Shown: in pieces, positions 57,101-64,000 of the stretch | How positions within the stretch are numbered: position 1 is the stretch's first letter | How the letters are laid out: each line of letters begins with the position of its first letter | The notes under the pieces: model-generated | Database searches by the model: none | The model's input: only the letters and a program-made list of their open reading frames with translations | What the model was told of the DNA's origin: nothing | Program-made: the position numbers and the translations under genes | Assembly: GCA_930367205.1 (NCBI GenBank) | Contig: OV884015.1 | Coordinates: 83,194,841 to 83,258,840 of the forward strand | Direction: 5' to 3' | DNA from: Acanthosoma haemorrhoidale | Taxonomy: Eukaryota; Arthropoda; Insecta; Hemiptera; Acanthosomatidae | Length of the DNA: 64,000 bases

Positions 57101-60100
57101 TCTGTAGTATATTTTTTTCTAATCGGCTTTAAATGTAGGTCCCGGCGGCTGTGATTAAGGAGATGGATACATATCTGCATTTCATTGCACCAACGACCAT
57201 GGTAAGTAGGAATTTGTATGTACACGTTGTATGTTGCAAATTCAAATTCAGTGTTTTTGTAACTATTTGCTATGAAAAATGACTAACAGTTTCTTCCTAT
57301 ATTATGGAAATAAAATATTATTATGTTTGCAAAATATGAGTATGGCAACGTAATCGCTATTATGATAAATGAGTGAAACGTTACTTTTTGTACAAGGGAC
57401 ATTATCACATTTAAATCTAACCAAAGTCTATCTGGGTAGCTCAAAAAAAAAGTTATTCTAAAGAATCTTTTAAATGCGGTAGGCTTCGGCTTCTTTCTAG
57501 AAAGTTTACAATGAAGATATTGTACAATAGTTATGTAAGTAACTCTGTTTTTATTTCTGCTACAGCATCCCTCACATAAAGAAGACAAATTGGACAGCCA
57601 CTTACATTACATTGGACCGGATGGAAAAGTAAGAATAAAAATATTTTTTGTAGTTCAAAATCAGTTAACGTGTACATTGTTATTATGAATTTTTATCAAT
57701 TTCAGCTGAAATCTCTCGAAGAGGAGTTGAAGGTAATTATAAATGGTTACATTCAGTTACTGCTTTATGAGAGTTTTCTGTAGTATATTTTTTTCTAATC
57801 GGCTTTAAATGTAGGTCGCGGCGGCTGTGATTAAGGAGATGGATACATATCTGCATTTCATTGCACCAACGACCATGGTAAGTAGGAATTTGTATGTACA
57901 CGTTGTATGTTGCAAATTCAAATTCAGTGTTTTTGTAACTATTTGCTATGAAAAATGACTAACAGTTTCTTCCTATATTATGGAAATAAAATATTATTAT
58001 GTTTGCAAAATATGAGTATGGCAACGTAATCGCTATTATGATAAATGAGTGAAAAGTTACTTTTTGTACAAGGGACATTATCACATTTAAACCTAACTAA
58101 AGTCTATCTGGGTAGCTCAAAAAAAAAGTTATTCTAAAGAATCTTTTAAATGCGGTAGGCTTCGGCTTCTTTCTAGAAAGTTTACAATGAAGATATTGTA
58201 CAATAGTTATGTAAGTAACTCTGTTTTTATTTCTGCTACAGCATCCCTCACATAAAGAAGACAAATTGGACAGCCACTTACATTACATTGGACCGGATGG
58301 AAAAGTAAGAATAAAAATATTTTTTGTAGTTCAAAATCAGTTAACGTGTACATTGTTATTATGAATTTTTATCAATTTCAGCTGAAATCTCTCGAAGAGG
58401 AGTTGAAGGTAATTATAAATGGTTACATTCAGTTACTGCTTTATGAGAGTTTTCCGTAGTATATTTTTTTCTAATCGGCTTTAAATGTAGGTCCCGGCGG
58501 CTGTGATTAAGGAGATGGATACATATCTGCATTTCATTGCACCAACGACCATGGTAAGTAGGAATTTGTATGTACACGTTGTATGTTGCAAATTCAAATT
58601 CAGTGTTTTTGTAACTATTTGCTATGAAAAATGACTAACAGTTTCTTCCTATATTATGGAAATAAAATATTATTATGTTTGCAAAATATGAGTATGGCAA
58701 CGTAATCGCTATTATGATAAATGAGTGAAACGTTACTTTTTGTACAAGGGACATTATCACATTTAAATCTAACCAAAGTCTATCTGGGTAGCTCAAAAAA
58801 AAAGTTATTCTAAAGAATCTTTTAAATGCGGTAGGCTTCGGCTTCTTTCTAGAAAGTTTACAATGAAGATATTGTACAATAGTTATGTAAGTAACTCTGT
58901 TTTTATTTCTGCTACAGCATCCCTCACATAAAGAAGACAAATTGGACAGCCACTTACATTACATTGGACCGGATGGAAAAGTAAGAATAAAAATATTTTT
59001 TGTAGTTCAAAATCAGTTAATGTGTACATTGTTATTATGAATTTTTATCAATTTCAGCTGAAATCTCTCGAAGAGGAGTTGAAGGTAATTATAAATGGTT
59101 ACATTCAGTTACTGCTTTATGAGAGTTTTCTGTAGTATATTTTTTTCTAATCGGCTTTAAATGTAGGTCCCGGCGGCTGTGATTAAGGAGATGGATACAT
59201 ATCTGCATTTCATTGCACCAACGACCATGGTAAGTAGGAATTTGTATGTACACGTTGTATGTTGCAAATTCAAATTCAGTGTTTTTGTAACTATTTGCTA
59301 TGAAAAATGACTAACAGTTTCTTCCTATATTATGGAAATAAAATATTATTATGTTTGCAAAATATGAGTATGGCAACGTAATCGCTATTATGATAAATGA
59401 GTGAAACGTTACTTTTTGTACAAGGGACATTATCACATTTAAATCTAACCAAAGTCTATCTGGGTAGCTCAAAAAAAAAGTTATTCTAAAGAATCTTTTA
59501 AATGCGGTAGGCTTCGGCTTCTTTCTAGAAAGTTTACAATGAAGATATTGTACAATAGTTATGTAAGTAACTCTGTTTTTATTTCTGCTACAGCATCCCT
59601 CACATAAAGAAGACAAATTGGACAGCCACTTACATTACATTGGACCGGATGGAAAAGTAAGAATAAAAATATTTTTTGTAGTTCAAAATCAGTTAACGTG
59701 TACATTGTTATTATGAATTTTTATCAATTTCAGCTGAAATCTCTCGAAGAGGAGTTGAAGGTAATTATAAATGGTTACATTCAGTTACTGCTTTATGAGA
59801 GTTTTCCGTAGTATATTTTTTTCTAATCGGCTTTAAATGTAGGTCCCGGCGGCTGTGATTAAGGAGATGGATACATATCTGCATTTCATTGCACCAACGA
59901 CCATGGTAAGTAGGAATTTGTATGTACACGTTGTATGTTGCAAATTCAAATTCAGTGTTTTTGTAACTATTTGCTATGAAAAATGACTAACAGTTTCTTC
60001 CTATATTATGGAAATAAAATATTATTATGTTTGCAAAATATGAGTATGGCAACGTAATCGCTATTATGATAAATGAGTGAAACGTTACTTTTTGTACAAG

Positions 60101-63100
60101 GGACATTATCACATTTAAATCTAACTAAAGTCTATCTGGGTAGCTCAAAAAAAAAGTTATTCTAAAGAATCTTTTAAATGCGGTAGGCTTCGGCTTCTTT
60201 CTAGAAAGTTTACAATGAAGATATTGTACAATAGTTATGTAAGTAACTCTGTTTTTATTTCTGCTACAGCATCCCTCACATAAAGAAGACAAATTGGACA
60301 GCCACTTACATTACATTGGACCGGATGGAAAAGTAAGAATAAAAATATTTTTTGTAGTTCAAAATCAGTTAACGTGTACATTGTTATTATGAATTTTTAT
60401 CAATTTCAGCTGAAATCTCTCGAAGAGGAGTTGAAGGTAATTATAAATGGTTACATTCAGTTACTGCTTTATGAGAGTTTTCTGTAGTATATTTTTTTCT
60501 AATCGGCTTTAAATGTAGGTCCCGGCGGCTGTGATTAAGGAGATGGATACATATCTGCATTTCATTGCACCAACGACCATGGTAAGTAGGAATTTGTATG
60601 TACACGTTGTATGTTGCAAATTCAAATTCAGTGTTTTTGTAACTATTTGCTATGAAAAATGACTAACAGTTTCTTCCTATATTATGGAAATAAAATATTA
60701 TTATGTTTGCAAAATATGAGTATGGCAACGTAATCGCTATTATGATAAATGAGTGAAACGTTACTTTTTGTACAAGGGACATTATCACATTTAAATCTAA
60801 CCAAAGTCTATCTGGGTAGCTCAAAAAAAAAGTTATTCTAAAGAATCTTTTAAATGCGGTAGGCTTCGGCTTCTTTCTAGAAAGTTTACAATGAAGATAT
60901 TGTACAATAGTTATGTAAGTAACTCTGTTTTTATTTCTGCTACAGCATCCCTCACATAAAGAAGACAAATTGGACAGCCACTTACATTACATTGGACCGG
61001 ATGGAAAAGTAAGAATAAAAATATTTTTTGTAGTTCAAAATCAGTTAACGTGTACATTGTTATTATGAATTTTTATCAATTTCAGCTGAAATCTCTCGAA
61101 GAGGAGTTGAAGGTAATTATAAATGGTTACATTCAGTTACTGCTTTATGAGAGTTTTCTGTAGTATATTTTTTTCTAATCGGCTTTAAATGTAGGTCGCG
61201 GCGGCTGTGATTAAGGAGATGGATACATATCTGCATTTCATTGCACCAACGACCATGGTAAGTAGGAATTTGTATGTACACGTTGTATGTTGCAAATTCA
61301 AATTCAGTGTTTTTGTAACTATTTGCTATGAAAAATGACTAACAGTTTCTTCCTATATTATGGAAATAAAATATTATTATGTTTGCAAAATATGAGTATG
61401 GCAACGTAATCGCTATTATGATAAATGAGTGAAAAGTTACTTTTTGTACAAGGGACATTATCACATTTAAACCTAACTAAAGTCTATCTGGGTAGCTCAA
61501 AAAAAAAGTTATTCTAAAGAATCTTTTAAATGCGGTAGGCTTCGGCTTCTTTCTAGAAAGTTTACAATGAAGATATTGTACAATAGTTATGTAAGTAACT
61601 CTGTTTTTATTTCTGCTACAGCATCCCTCACATAAAGAAGACAAATTGGACAGCCACTTACATTACATTGGACCGGATGGAAAAGTAAGAATAAAAATAT
61701 TTTTTGTAGTTCAAAATCAGTTAACGTGTACATTGTTATTATGAATTTTTATCAATTTCAGCTGAAATCTCTCGAAGAGGAGTTGAAGGTAATTATAAAT
61801 GGTTACATTCAGTTACTGCTTTATGAGAGTTTTCTGTAGTATATTTTTTTCTAATCGGCTTTAAATGTAGGTCCCGGCGGCTGTGATTAAGGAGATGGAT
61901 ACATATCTGCATTTCATTGCACCAACGACCATGGTAAGTAGGAATTTGTATGTACACGTTGTATGTTGCAAATTCAAATTCAGTGTTTTTGTAACTATTT
62001 GCTATGAAAAATGACTAACAGTTTCTTCCTATATTATGGAAATAAAATATTATTATGTTTGCAAAATATGAGTATGGCAACGTAATCGCTATTATGATAA
62101 ATGAGTGAAACGTTACTTTTTGTACAAGGGACATTATCACATTTAAATCTAACTAAAGTCTATCTGGGTAGCTCAAAAAAAAAGTTATTCTAAAGAATCT
62201 TTTAAATGCGGTAGGCTTCGGCTTCTTTCTAGAAAGTTTACAATGAAGATATTGTACAATAGTTATGTAAGTAACTCTGTTTTTATTTCTGCTACAGCAT
62301 CCCTCACATAAAGAAGACAAATTGGACAGCCACTTACATTACATTGGACCGGATGGAAAAGTAAGAATAAAAATATTTTTTGTAGTTCAAAATCAGTTAA
62401 CGTGTACATTGTTATTATGAATTTTTATCAATTTCAGCTGAAATCTCTCGAAGAGGAGTTGAAGGTAATTATAAATGGTTACATTCAGTTACTGTTTTAT
62501 GAGAGTTTTCTGTAGTATATTTTTTTCTAATCGGCTTTAAATGTAGGTCCCGGCGGCTGTGATTAAGGAGATGGATACATATCTGCATTTCATTGCACCA
62601 ACGACCATGGTAAGTAGGAATTTGTATGTACACGTTGTATGTTGCAAATTCAAATTCAGTGTTTTTGTAACTATTTGCTATGAAAAATGACTAACAGTTT
62701 CTTCCTATATTATGGAAATAAAATATTATTATGTTTGCAAAATATGAGTATGGCAACGTAATCGCTATTATGATAAATGAGTGAAAAGTTACTTTTTGTA
62801 CAAGGGACATTATCACATTTAAATCTAACTAAAGTCTATCTGCGTAGCTCAAAAAAAAAGTTATTCTAAAGAATCTTTTAAATGCGGTAGGCTTCGGCTT
62901 CTTTCTAGAAAGTTTACAATGAAGATATTGTACAATAGTTATGTAAGTAACTCTGTTTTTATTTCTGCTACAGCATCCCTCACATAAAGAAGACAAATTG
63001 GACAGCCACTTACATTACATTGGACCGGATGGAAAAGTAAGAATAAAAATATTTTTTGTAGTTCAAAATCAGTTAACGTGTACATTGTTATTATGAATTT

Positions 63101-64000
63101 TTATCAATTTCAGCTGAAATCTCTCGAAGAGGAGTTGAAGGTAATTATAAATGGTTACATTCAGTTACTGCTTTATGAGAGTTTTCCGTAGTATATTTTT
63201 TTCTAATCGGCTTTAAATGTAGGTCCCGGCGGCTGTGATTAAGGAGATGGATACATATCTGCATTTCATTGCACCAACGACCATGGTAAGTAGGAATTTG
63301 TATGTACACGTTGTATGTTGCAAATTCAAATTCAGTGTTTTTGTAACTATTTGCTATGAAAAATGACTAACAGTTTCTTCCTATATTATGGAAATAAAAT
63401 ATTATTATGTTTGCAAAATATGAGTATGGCAACGTAATCGCTATTATGATAAATGAGTGAAACGTTACTTTTTGTACAAGGGACATTATCACATTTAAAT
63501 CTAACTAAAGTCTATCTGGGTAGCTCAAAAAAAAAGTTATTCTAAAGAATCTTTTAAATGCGGTAGGCTTCGGCTTCTTTCTAGAAAGTTTACAATGAAG
63601 ATATTGTACAATAGTTATGTAAGTAACTCTGTTTTTATTTCTGCTACAGCATCCCTCACATAAAGAAGACAAATTGGACAGCCACTTACATTACATTGGA
63701 CCGGATGGAAAAGTAAGAATAAAAATATTTTTTGTAGTTCAAAATCAGTTAATGTGTACATTGTTATTATGAATTTTTATCAATTTCAGCTGAAATCTCT
63801 CGAAGAGGAGTTGAAGGTAATTATAAATGGTTACATTCAGTTACTGCTTTATGAGAGTTTTCTGTAGTATATTTTTTTCTAATCGGCTTTAAATGTAGGT
63901 CCCGGCGGCTGTGATTAAGGAGATGGATACATATCTGCATTTCATTGCACCAACGACCATGGTAAGTAGGAATTTGTATGTACACGTTGTATGTTGCAAA
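105..64000 (+). CDS. Possible giant multi-exon gene made of repeated A-B-C exon triplets (partial at both ends)
   Basis: This is the gene-level reading of the array. If every copy's exons A, B and C are joined, the frame stays open from copy 1 to copy 95, because all exons begin and end at phase 0 and no copy has a frameshift or stop in them. Each unit adds 51 residues, so 94 full units would give about 4,800 residues, continuing outside the window. Introns would be 77 bp (A-B), 82 bp (B-C) and 364 bp (C to the next A). The protein would be a highly regular repeat, lysine-, histidine- and glutamate-rich, without cysteine. No signal peptide or final exon lies in the window. The alternative is about 95 separate small genes, one per unit. 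I do not recognise the family and choose neither model firmly. Confidence 0.35.
168..244 (+). other. Predicted 77-bp intron A-B, copy 1
   Basis: It starts GTAAGA and ends in tatcaatttCAG after an A+T-rich body. Retention would give an in-frame TGA, so it must be removed for the A-B frame to continue. Variants: CpG to TpG at unit position 208 (taacg to taatg) in copies 37, 47, 57, 74, 78, 81, 83, 88 and 95; unit position 204 is A in copy 1 only; copy 12 has a weakened donor; copy 34 has one substitution in the acceptor tract; copies 33, 41 and 46 each have one private change. Confidence 0.65.
245..271 (+). CDS. Exon B, a 27-nt micro-exon (9 codons, phase 0), copy 1
   Basis: It encodes LKSLEEELK, a short charged helix-like segment, between atttCAG and AAG|GTAATT. 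G+C is about 44%. Another frame is also open (EISRRGVE), but the flanking exons have lengths divisible by 3 and exon C is open only in phase 0, which fixes the frame. In copy n it begins at 245+676(n-1), plus 1 from n=41. Variants: a four-base cluster in copy 8 (S3F, L4F, E5K), L1M in copy 22, and a silent L8 change in copies 31 and 37. Exons this small that keep phase can be skipped without breaking the frame, a hallmark of micro-exon genes. Confidence 0.68.
272..353 (+). other. Predicted 82-bp intron B-C with branch-site match, copy 1
   Basis: It starts GTAATT and ends AAATGTAG. A perfect yUnAy branch-site match, CTAAT, lies at 334-338 after a T run, with the candidate branch A (337) 16 nt before the acceptor. 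Retention gives an in-frame TAG in most copies. Recurrent variants: G284A in copies 12, 15, 18, 19, 30 and 40; C302T in copies 22, 24, 38, 55, 61, 64, 71, 76 and 93; T318C (ttttccg) in 14 copies from 51 onward; T320G in 22, 24 and 38; T307A in 30 and 32. Copy 38 changes the branch motif to CCAAT. Confidence 0.68.
334..338 (+). promoter_or_regulatory. Candidate branch site (CTAAT) before exon C, copy 1
   Basis: It matches yUnAy exactly and sits 16 nt upstream of the exon C acceptor, behind a run of T. It is unchanged in every copy except 38, where the U becomes C (unit position 335). It is the clearest branch-site candidate in the unit. Confidence 0.55.
354..416 (+). CDS. Exon C (63 nt, 21 codons, phase 0), copy 1
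   Basis: It begins VPAAVIKEMD and ends FIAPTTM, between TTTAAATGTAG and ATG|GTAAGT, the strongest donor in the unit. G+C is about 49%, the highest of any segment. Both other frames hit stops early, so this exon fixes the phase for the whole unit. In copy n it begins at 354+676(n-1), plus 1 from n=41. Variants: P2A in copies 13, 14, 27, 29, 39, 69, 79, 86 and 91; V1I in 21, 23, 26, 31 and 37; E8D in 19; H14Q in 25 and 50; silent changes in 23 and 26 (A3), 38 (V5) and 42 (P2). Copy 76 has lost the AG acceptor. No recognisable domain. Confidence 0.75.
417..497 (+). CDS. Possible alternative terminal extension of exon C, copy 1
   Basis: If the exon C donor is not used, the frame continues for 26 codons (starting VSRNLYVHVV, ending TICYEK) to TGA at 495-497. 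The tail is hydrophobic and holds three cysteines (CC, then C), unlike exons A-C. D+A+B+C plus this tail would make an 85-residue protein within one unit, followed by an AATAAA. The strong GTAAGT donor argues that the segment is often spliced out instead. Copy 56 has a premature TGA here (37631-37633) and copy 20 a His to Arg change. Confidence 0.3.
   Translation, partial: VSRNLYVHVVCCKFKFSVFVTICYEK
524..529 (+). terminator. Possible polyadenylation signal AATAAA, copy 1
   Basis: A canonical AATAAA lies 26 nt after the TGA of the exon C extension and is followed by a T-rich stretch with TGTTTG. It is present in all 94 copies that include this part. In an A+T-rich intron a chance match is quite possible. 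Its placement just after an in-frame stop is what makes it worth listing. Confidence 0.35.
4977..5003 (+). CDS. Exon B of copy 8 with four clustered substitutions
   Basis: Bases 4984, 4986, 4988 and 4989 differ from all other copies: three C-to-T and one G-to-A. The peptide becomes LKFFKEELK. Frame and splice sites are intact. Four changes in six bases in an array that otherwise varies by single substitutions suggests one mutational or conversion event, or an assembly error. Confidence 0.7.
6089..8116 (+). repeat. Array copies 10-12 (block resembling copies 16-18)
   Basis: Copy 10: I16V and C502A. Copy 11: A567T. Copy 12: silent P2 in exon A, G284A, and a donor change after exon A. The order of these markers recurs in copies 16-18, offset by six units (4,056 bp). 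Confidence 0.9.
7604..7609 (+). other. Weakened exon A donor in copy 12
   Basis: The donor after exon A reads GTAAAA instead of GTAAGA, losing the +5 G at 7608. It is the only copy with a changed exon A donor. It may lower splicing of this copy but does not abolish the GT. Confidence 0.6.
8117..10144 (+). repeat. Array copies 13-15
   Basis: Copy 13: P2A and C594A. Copy 14: L13V, I16V and P2A. Copy 15: G17R, G284A and A567T. These copies separate the two similar three-unit blocks on either side. Confidence 0.9.
10145..12172 (+). repeat. Array copies 16-18 (block resembling copies 10-12)
   Basis: Copy 16: I16V and C502A. Copy 17: 81T and A567T. Copy 18: silent P2 in exon A, G284A and C502A. 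Copy 16 matches copy 10 at all markers I noted; copies 17 and 18 differ from 11 and 12 by one to three sites. Confidence 0.9.
12173..17580 (+). repeat. Array copies 19-26 with partly alternating haplotypes
   Basis: Copy 19: G284A, E8D. Copy 20: two intron or tail changes. Copies 21, 23 and 26: 81T with V1I in exon C, 23 and 26 also with a silent A3. Copies 22 and 24: C302T with T320G, 22 also with L1M in exon B and a CpG loss giving caacataat. Copy 25: H14Q. The 21-24 stretch is a two-unit alternation. Confidence 0.9.
14441..14467 (+). CDS. Exon B of copy 22 starting with ATG
   Basis: The first codon is ATG instead of CTG (C-to-A at 14441), giving L1M and changing the first base after the acceptor. 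It creates an in-frame internal ATG found in exon B of no other copy. Consequences are unknown. Confidence 0.65.
17581..22988 (+). repeat. Array copies 27-34 with a P2A / I16V alternation at the start
   Basis: Copies 27 and 29 carry P2A; copies 28 and 30 carry I16V, so the first four units alternate. Copy 30 also has G284A, T307A and C594A. Copy 31: C-to-T before the D acceptor, silent L8 in exon B and V1I. Copy 32: T307A. Copy 33: an intron change, C502A and a change giving tctttctggg. Copy 34: an acceptor-tract change and C594A. Confidence 0.9.
22989..28397 (+). repeat. Array copies 35-42
   Basis: Copies 35 and 36 are consensus. Copy 37: C208T, silent L8 in exon B, V1I. Copy 38: C302T, T320G, the branch-site change and a silent V5. 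Copy 39: P2A. Copy 40: G284A, two changes near unit 590 and the extra A. Copy 41: one A-B intron change, C594A and T631C. Copy 42: silent P2 in exon C, C502A and the tttcttctt change shared with copy 2. Confidence 0.9.
27022..27031 (+). other. 10-A tract, the only indel in the array (copy 40)
   Basis: All other copies have nine A residues at unit positions 658-666; copy 40 has ten. This shifts every later copy by one base. It lies outside the predicted exons. Confidence 0.85.
28398..33129 (+). repeat. Array copies 43-49, the most uniform stretch
   Basis: Copies 43, 44 and 48 are consensus. Copies 45 and 49 carry C647T. Copy 46 has one A-B intron change and copy 47 has C208T. All exons encode the consensus peptide. 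Confidence 0.9.
33130..45973 (+). repeat. Array copies 50-68, start of the haplotype-mosaic half
   Basis: C594A plus G650C marks copies 50, 55, 58, 61, 62, 64 and 66. T318C marks copies 51, 56, 59, 62, 63 and 67. T637C marks 52, 57, 59, 65 and 68. C302T is in 55, 61 and 64; C208T in 57; C647T in 54; H14Q in 50; the tail stop in 56. Copies 53 and 60 are consensus. Except after copy 64, each G650C copy is followed by a T318C copy. Confidence 0.88.
37631..37633 (+). other. Premature TGA in the exon C extension of copy 56
   Basis: A C-to-A change turns TGC into TGA 12 codons into the read-through tail. It does not touch exons A-C, so it matters only if the tail is translated. Confidence 0.6.
45974..52733 (+). 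repeat. Array copies 69-78, ten-unit block headed by the P2A/C594A/T631C haplotype
   Basis: Copy 69: P2A, C594A, T631C. Copies 70, 73 and 75: consensus. Copies 71 and 76: C302T, C594A, G650C, 76 also with the lost exon C acceptor. Copies 72 and 77: T318C, 72 also with T637C. Copies 74 and 78: C208T with T637C. Confidence 0.88.
51052..51117 (+). pseudogene. Exon C of copy 76 with destroyed splice acceptor
   Basis: The acceptor TAG reads TAT (G-to-T at 51054), directly before exon C at 51055. It is the only splice-site dinucleotide lost in the array by my reading. Because exons A, B and C all keep phase 0, skipping C here would leave the frame intact and shorten the repeat by 21 residues. A single-base sequencing error is also possible. 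Confidence 0.65.
52734..57465 (+). repeat. Array copies 79-85, seven-unit block headed by the same haplotype
   Basis: Copy 79: P2A, C594A, T631C. Copies 80, 82 and 84: T318C. Copy 81: C208T, C594A, G650C. Copy 83: C208T, T637C. Copy 85: T637C. The block ends, like the previous one, on a T637C copy. Confidence 0.88.
57466..60845 (+). repeat. Array copies 86-90, five-unit block headed by the same haplotype
   Basis: Copy 86: P2A, C594A, T631C. Copy 87: T318C, T637C. Copy 88: C208T, T637C. Copy 89: T318C. Copy 90: T637C. Confidence 0.88.
60846..64000 (+). repeat. Array copies 91-95 (last one partial)
   Basis: Copy 91: P2A, C594A, T631C. Copy 92: consensus. Copy 93: C302T, C594A, G650C. Copy 94: T318C. 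Copy 95: C208T, cut at the window edge in the tail after exon C. The order of 91-94 repeats that of copies 69-72. Confidence 0.88.

Larger units (their letters stand above)
1..64000 (+). repeat. 676-bp head-to-tail tandem array, about 94.7 copies
   Basis: The same 676-bp unit recurs without interruption. Landmarks such as the XbaI-like TCTAGA in the D acceptor (36, 712, 1388 and so on) recur every 676 bp, with one exception: an extra A in copy 40. Copies differ from the consensus by 0 to about 6 substitutions; copies 4, 35, 36, 43, 44, 48, 53, 60, 70, 73, 75 and 92 look identical to it. The array has no unique flank at either end. The first four bases belong to a preceding copy and copy 95 is cut at unit position 450. 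G+C is about 31% by hand count. All copies share one orientation, with no interspersed element, target-site duplication or terminal inverted repeat. It could be a repeated-exon gene, an array of minigenes, or a satellite that captured a gene fragment. Confidence 0.99.

Noticed and set aside
34975..60968. Thirteen identical 101-residue minus-strand open frames (at 34975, 38355, 39707, 43763, 45791, 48495, 49847, 52551, 55931, 57283, 58635, 59311 and 60663)
   Set aside because: They open only where the T637C variant turns an antisense stop TAG into TGG. They run antisense across exon D, the introns and the start of exon A, and the splice signals all point to the plus strand. They are shadows of the repeat, not genes.
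1..64000. CRISPR array
   Set aside because: The repeated unit is 676 bp with no short repeat-spacer alternation; variable spacers are absent and the splice signals show a eukaryote.
1..64000. Transposon or retroelement array
   Set aside because: No transposase, reverse-transcriptase or integrase frame, no terminal repeats and no target-site duplications were seen.
1..64000. rDNA, tRNA or histone gene cluster
   Set aside because: The unit is far too short and A+T-rich for rDNA, contains no tRNA-like fold or box A/B that I can see, and its peptides do not resemble histones.
1..64000. Assembly artefact that copies one unit many times
   Set aside because: Copies carry distinct, locally ordered variants that recur in blocks, which mechanical duplication would not produce. 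The exact copy number and order still depend on the reads.

Overview
The whole window is one tandem array. A 676-bp unit repeats head to tail, always on the same strand, from the first base to the last: 94 complete copies plus a partial 95th. Copy n starts at 5+676(n-1) for n=1 to 40 and at 6+676(n-1) for n=41 to 95, because a single extra A near 27031 shifts the phase by one. Both ends of the window lie inside the array, so no unique flanking DNA, promoter region or final exon is visible. Each copy differs from the consensus at only 0 to about 6 of 676 positions by my reading, and about a dozen copies look identical to it. 'Unit position' below means the coordinate in copy 1.

The unit does not look like a plain satellite. 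It is about 31% G+C overall and holds three short islands of about 45% G+C. Each island is bounded by a good AG acceptor and GT donor: exon A (63 nt), exon B (27 nt) and exon C (63 nt). All three have lengths divisible by 3, all are open in the same phase (0/0), and they join into a 51-residue stretch. A fourth candidate exon, D, carries an ATG and a perfect GTAAGT donor and is separated from exon A by an intron of only 31 bp. Downstream of exon C the frame stays open for 26 more codons to TGA, and an AATAAA lies 26 nt beyond that stop. The unit can therefore be read in two ways: as a segment of one enormous multi-exon gene (51 residues per unit, about 4,800 residues in the window), or as a self-contained minigene copied about 95 times. 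The sequence alone does not decide between them.

The organism is a eukaryote with GT-AG introns of 31 to 82 bp and an A+T-rich genome, most likely an animal. Runs of tiny phase-symmetric exons and introns near 30 bp are known from parasitic flatworms (schistosome micro-exon genes are the closest formal parallel), but I recognise no named protein family and the lineage is a weak inference.

Layout: copies 1-34 (5..22988) carry many private or locally shared variants. Copies 35-49 (22989..33129) are close to consensus. Copies 50-95 (33130..64000) are built from a few recurring haplotypes shuffled in irregular higher-order blocks, as expected from recent expansion by unequal exchange or gene conversion. 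No tRNA, rRNA, CRISPR, transposon or prokaryotic gene was found.
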